Part shown: one piece after another, positions 5,714-6,715 of the stretch
Layout: each line of letters opens with the position of its first letter
Position numbering within the stretch: position 1 is the first letter of the stretch
Assembly: GCA_934572445.1 (NCBI GenBank)
Contig: CAKTLD010000103.1
Coordinates: 1 to 6,715, forward strand
Origin: an uncultured Oscillospiraceae bacterium
Lineage (GTDB): Bacteria > Bacillota > Clostridia > Oscillospirales > Oscillospiraceae
Direction: 5' to 3'
DNA length: 6,715 bases
The notes under the pieces: generated by a model
Database searches by the model: none
Told to the model about the DNA's origin: nothing
Seen by the model: the letters and a program-made list of their open reading frames with translations, nothing else
Program-made: the position numbers and the translations under genes

Positions 5714-6309
5714 ACCTTCTTCAAGTAAAACACCTTTACAAAGCTTATGCCGCAAAGCCTGTGTTGGAAGATGTGACCTTTACTGCGGCCAACGGCCTGA
5801 CCCGCATTAAAGGGCGCTCCGGCATCGGCAAAACAACGCTGCTGCGCATCCTGCTGGGTTTGGAAACACCGGATCGCGGCACGATCAGCGGAAGCGAACT
5901 GCGTTGGGCGGCTGTCTTTCAGGAGGATCGGCTGCTCGGACAGCTGGACGCAGGAGGCAACCTGCGCTTTGCGCTTGGCCCCGACTATGACGCCGCACGC
6001 GCCGCAGCACTGCTTGAAGAACTCGGTCTCGGCAGCGTGGAGAATAAAAAAGTACGCGACTACTCCGGCGGTATGAAGCGCCGTCTGGCGCTTGCGCGTG
6101 CGCTGCTTGCCCCCTGCGACGCGCTCGCGTTGGACGAGCCTCTTACCGGGCTCGACGCGGAAAACCGTGATGCCGCGCTGCACTGTGTCCTGCGTGCCGC
6201 GCGGGAAAAGATCGTGCTGCTCGCCTCACATGACGAACTCGCGCTTTCGCGCTTTCCAGAGTTTTCGGGCCTCCGCGTGCAGGAGCTTTGGCTGCGAGAG
6301 CCGGAATAA
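5710..6309 (+). CDS. ABC transporter ATP-binding protein (SsuB/TauB/ThiZ-like)
   Basis: A 199-residue ATPase. ATG 5710 is preferred: it overlaps the permease stop and has AAGGG seven bases upstream. A GTG two codons earlier is possible. All nucleotide-binding parts are present: Walker A GRSGIGKT at 35-42, Q-loop residue Q71 in AAVFQED, signature YSGGM at 118-122 (Y in place of the usual L), Walker B ALALDEP with D142 and E143, D-loop GLD at 147-149, and switch histidine H174 in ASHD. It powers the importer by ATP hydrolysis at the inner face of the membrane. It is short for the SsuB/TauB group, which usually runs to about 240-260 residues, because it stops soon after the switch region and has no C-terminal extension. 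No frameshift is seen, so it is probably complete. No convincing terminator follows. Confidence 0.92.
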   Translation: MNLLQVKHLYKAYAAKPVLEDVTFTAANGLTRIKGRSGIGKTTLLRILLGLETPDRGTISGSELRWAAVFQEDRLLGQLDAGGNLRFALGPDYDAARAAALLEELGLGSVENKKVRDYSGGMKRRLALARALLAPCDALALDEPLTGLDAENRDAALHCVLRAAREKIVLLASHDELALSRFPEFSGLRVQELWLREPE

Positions 6310-6319
6310 AAGATGAAAG

Positions 6320-6491
6320 CCTCCAAGGCGGAGTTTATAAATCGTTCACCCTTCCGTATGCACCGGATCATACAGAGGGGTGATCTGTTGAAACCTTGCC
6401 GGCCATAAGCATTTTTTCAAAACCGTCTACGGGCGGAAAATCCGCAGGGGATAGCCGCTTCAGCGATGCACGGAGACGCCCGCCTTGGAGG
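6320..6491. repeat. Perfect 12-bp inverted repeat pair, 148 bases apart
   Basis: CCTCCAAGGCGG at 6320-6331 has its exact reverse complement at 6480-6491. The left copy begins 11 bases after the ATPase stop. The two could be ends of a small non-autonomous element of about 172 bp, or a long-range RNA pairing. No clear target duplication flanks them, so the element reading is weak. Confidence 0.35.
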
Positions 6492-6527
6492 AACAAAGCA
6501 ACAAAATATTCTTGGTCATGCGGTTTT

Positions 6528-6612
6528 CTCCTACAGTCAACTCGCTAATGGGGATTGCTTTTCCATGAATGAATGGGTCTGCCTTTATATTTGTAATGAT
6601 CCATTAACACAA
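6528..6612 (-). promoter_or_regulatory. Possible minus-strand promoter and ribosome binding site before a truncated start
   Basis: Read on the minus strand: TTGTGT (6612-6607), 17 bases, TATAAA (6589-6584), then GTAGGAG (6534-6528) eight bases before an ATG at 6519. The ATG opens only 19 codons, MTKNILLLCSS then eight more residues, and stops at TGA 6462-6460. The -35 is poor. The start resembles that of proteins opening with a beta strand and cysteine loop, such as PTS IIB domains, but it is too short to name. It may be the start of a decayed gene or may be chance. Confidence 0.25.
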
Positions 6613-6640
6613 TATTCCAAAATTCGATATCATCCGATTC

Positions 6641-6715
6641 TGAAGTGACCCCAAAAAGTTAGACAAATATTTTGAGCACAAATTGTTCAAGCAGCCGAAA
6701 GGGCTTGCTGTCTGT
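6641..6715. mobile_element. Terminal part of an IS3-family insertion sequence (continues past the window)
   Basis: TGAAGTGACCCC followed by AAAAAGTTAGACA at 6641-6665 fits the terminal inverted repeat of IS3-family elements of the IS150 type (TGTACTG-A-CCCC, A/T, GTTAGACA). The element boundary could be 6641 or 6646 (TGACCCC). Inside it, CAAGC-AG-CC, a GAAA loop, and GG-GCTTG at about 6689-6708 can form a hairpin, as often found near IS ends. No transposase is reached, so orientation and completeness are unknown. It directly borders the AT-rich region 6500-6640. Confidence 0.7.

Larger units (their letters stand above)
6310..6640. other. Non-coding or decayed region between the importer operon and an insertion sequence
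   Basis: About 330 bases with no convincing gene. The + frame at 6466-6648 has no ribosome binding site, shows no recognisable motif and runs into the IS end. The first half (to about 6490) is GC-rich and self-complementary: GCGGA-AAA-TCCGC at 6433-6445, CGGGCG (6430-6435) with CGCCCG (6477-6482), and a 12-bp inverted repeat. The second half (6500-6640) is clearly richer in A and T than the rest of the window. This sudden change suggests acquired or degraded DNA beside the IS. Confidence 0.5.

Noticed and set aside
6315..6340. Terminator for the importer operon (CTCC-AAGGC-GGAG then TTTAT)
   Set aside because: The stem is only 4 bp and the T-run is broken. It is better seen as part of the 12-bp inverted repeat.
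6466..6648. 60-residue + strand frame before the IS end
   Set aside because: No ribosome binding site, no recognisable motif, and it ends inside the IS inverted repeat.
1..6715. tRNA or rRNA genes, CRISPR arrays, or replication or attachment sites
   Set aside because: I saw no cloverleaf-like tRNA sequence, no regularly spaced repeats, and no integrase, origin or att-type signal in the window.

Overview
The window is GC-rich bacterial DNA. Ribosome binding sites are strong (AGGAGG type), promoters are sigma-A-like, genes overlap by ATGA, the lipoprotein signal is of Gram-positive type, and there is a TM1266-type regulator of the iron-only hydrogenase system. Together these suggest an anaerobic, GC-rich member of the Clostridia, perhaps an Oscillospiraceae/Ruminococcaceae-like gut bacterium. 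This is an inference from style and gene content, not a placement.

Layout. (1) Positions 2-505 hold the 3' end of a glutaminyl-tRNA synthetase gene on the + strand. It faces a convergent operon across an apparently bidirectional terminator at 669-696. (2) Positions 3189-707, minus strand, hold four closely packed genes read as one operon: a 334-residue protein I do not recognise, a small four-helix membrane protein resembling DUF2975 proteins, a VOC/glyoxalase-fold protein with a helix-turn-helix-like tail, and a YjdF (DUF2992) protein. The operon is driven by a near-consensus promoter (3265-3293) whose start region carries overlapping inverted repeats, a likely repressor site. (3) Positions 3190-3593 are a divergent control region. 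A + strand promoter (3370-3398) opens a leader of about 190 nt that ends in a 12-bp hairpin just before the next ribosome binding site. (4) Positions 3594-6309, + strand, hold four genes: a TM1266-family regulator, a lipoprotein solute-binding protein, an ABC permease and an ABC ATPase of the NitT/TauT/SsuABC type. A terminator-like hairpin sits between the binding protein and the permease. (5) Positions 6310-6640 hold no convincing gene. (6) From about 6641 the sequence looks like the terminal inverted repeat of an IS3-family insertion sequence that continues past the window.

How the genes work together. The + operon would make a complete importer (binding lipoprotein, membrane permease, ATPase) for a small solute that the sequence does not identify. 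Its first gene is a regulator normally linked to [FeFe]-hydrogenase genes, which ties the uptake to hydrogenase or metal-cofactor physiology. The minus operon looks like an inducible small-molecule response unit, but its inducer and regulator are not in the window. I did not find a system I would call clearly new. The best leads are the pairing of the TM1266 regulator with an importer, the structured leader before it, the unrecognised 334-residue protein, and the palindromic operator.
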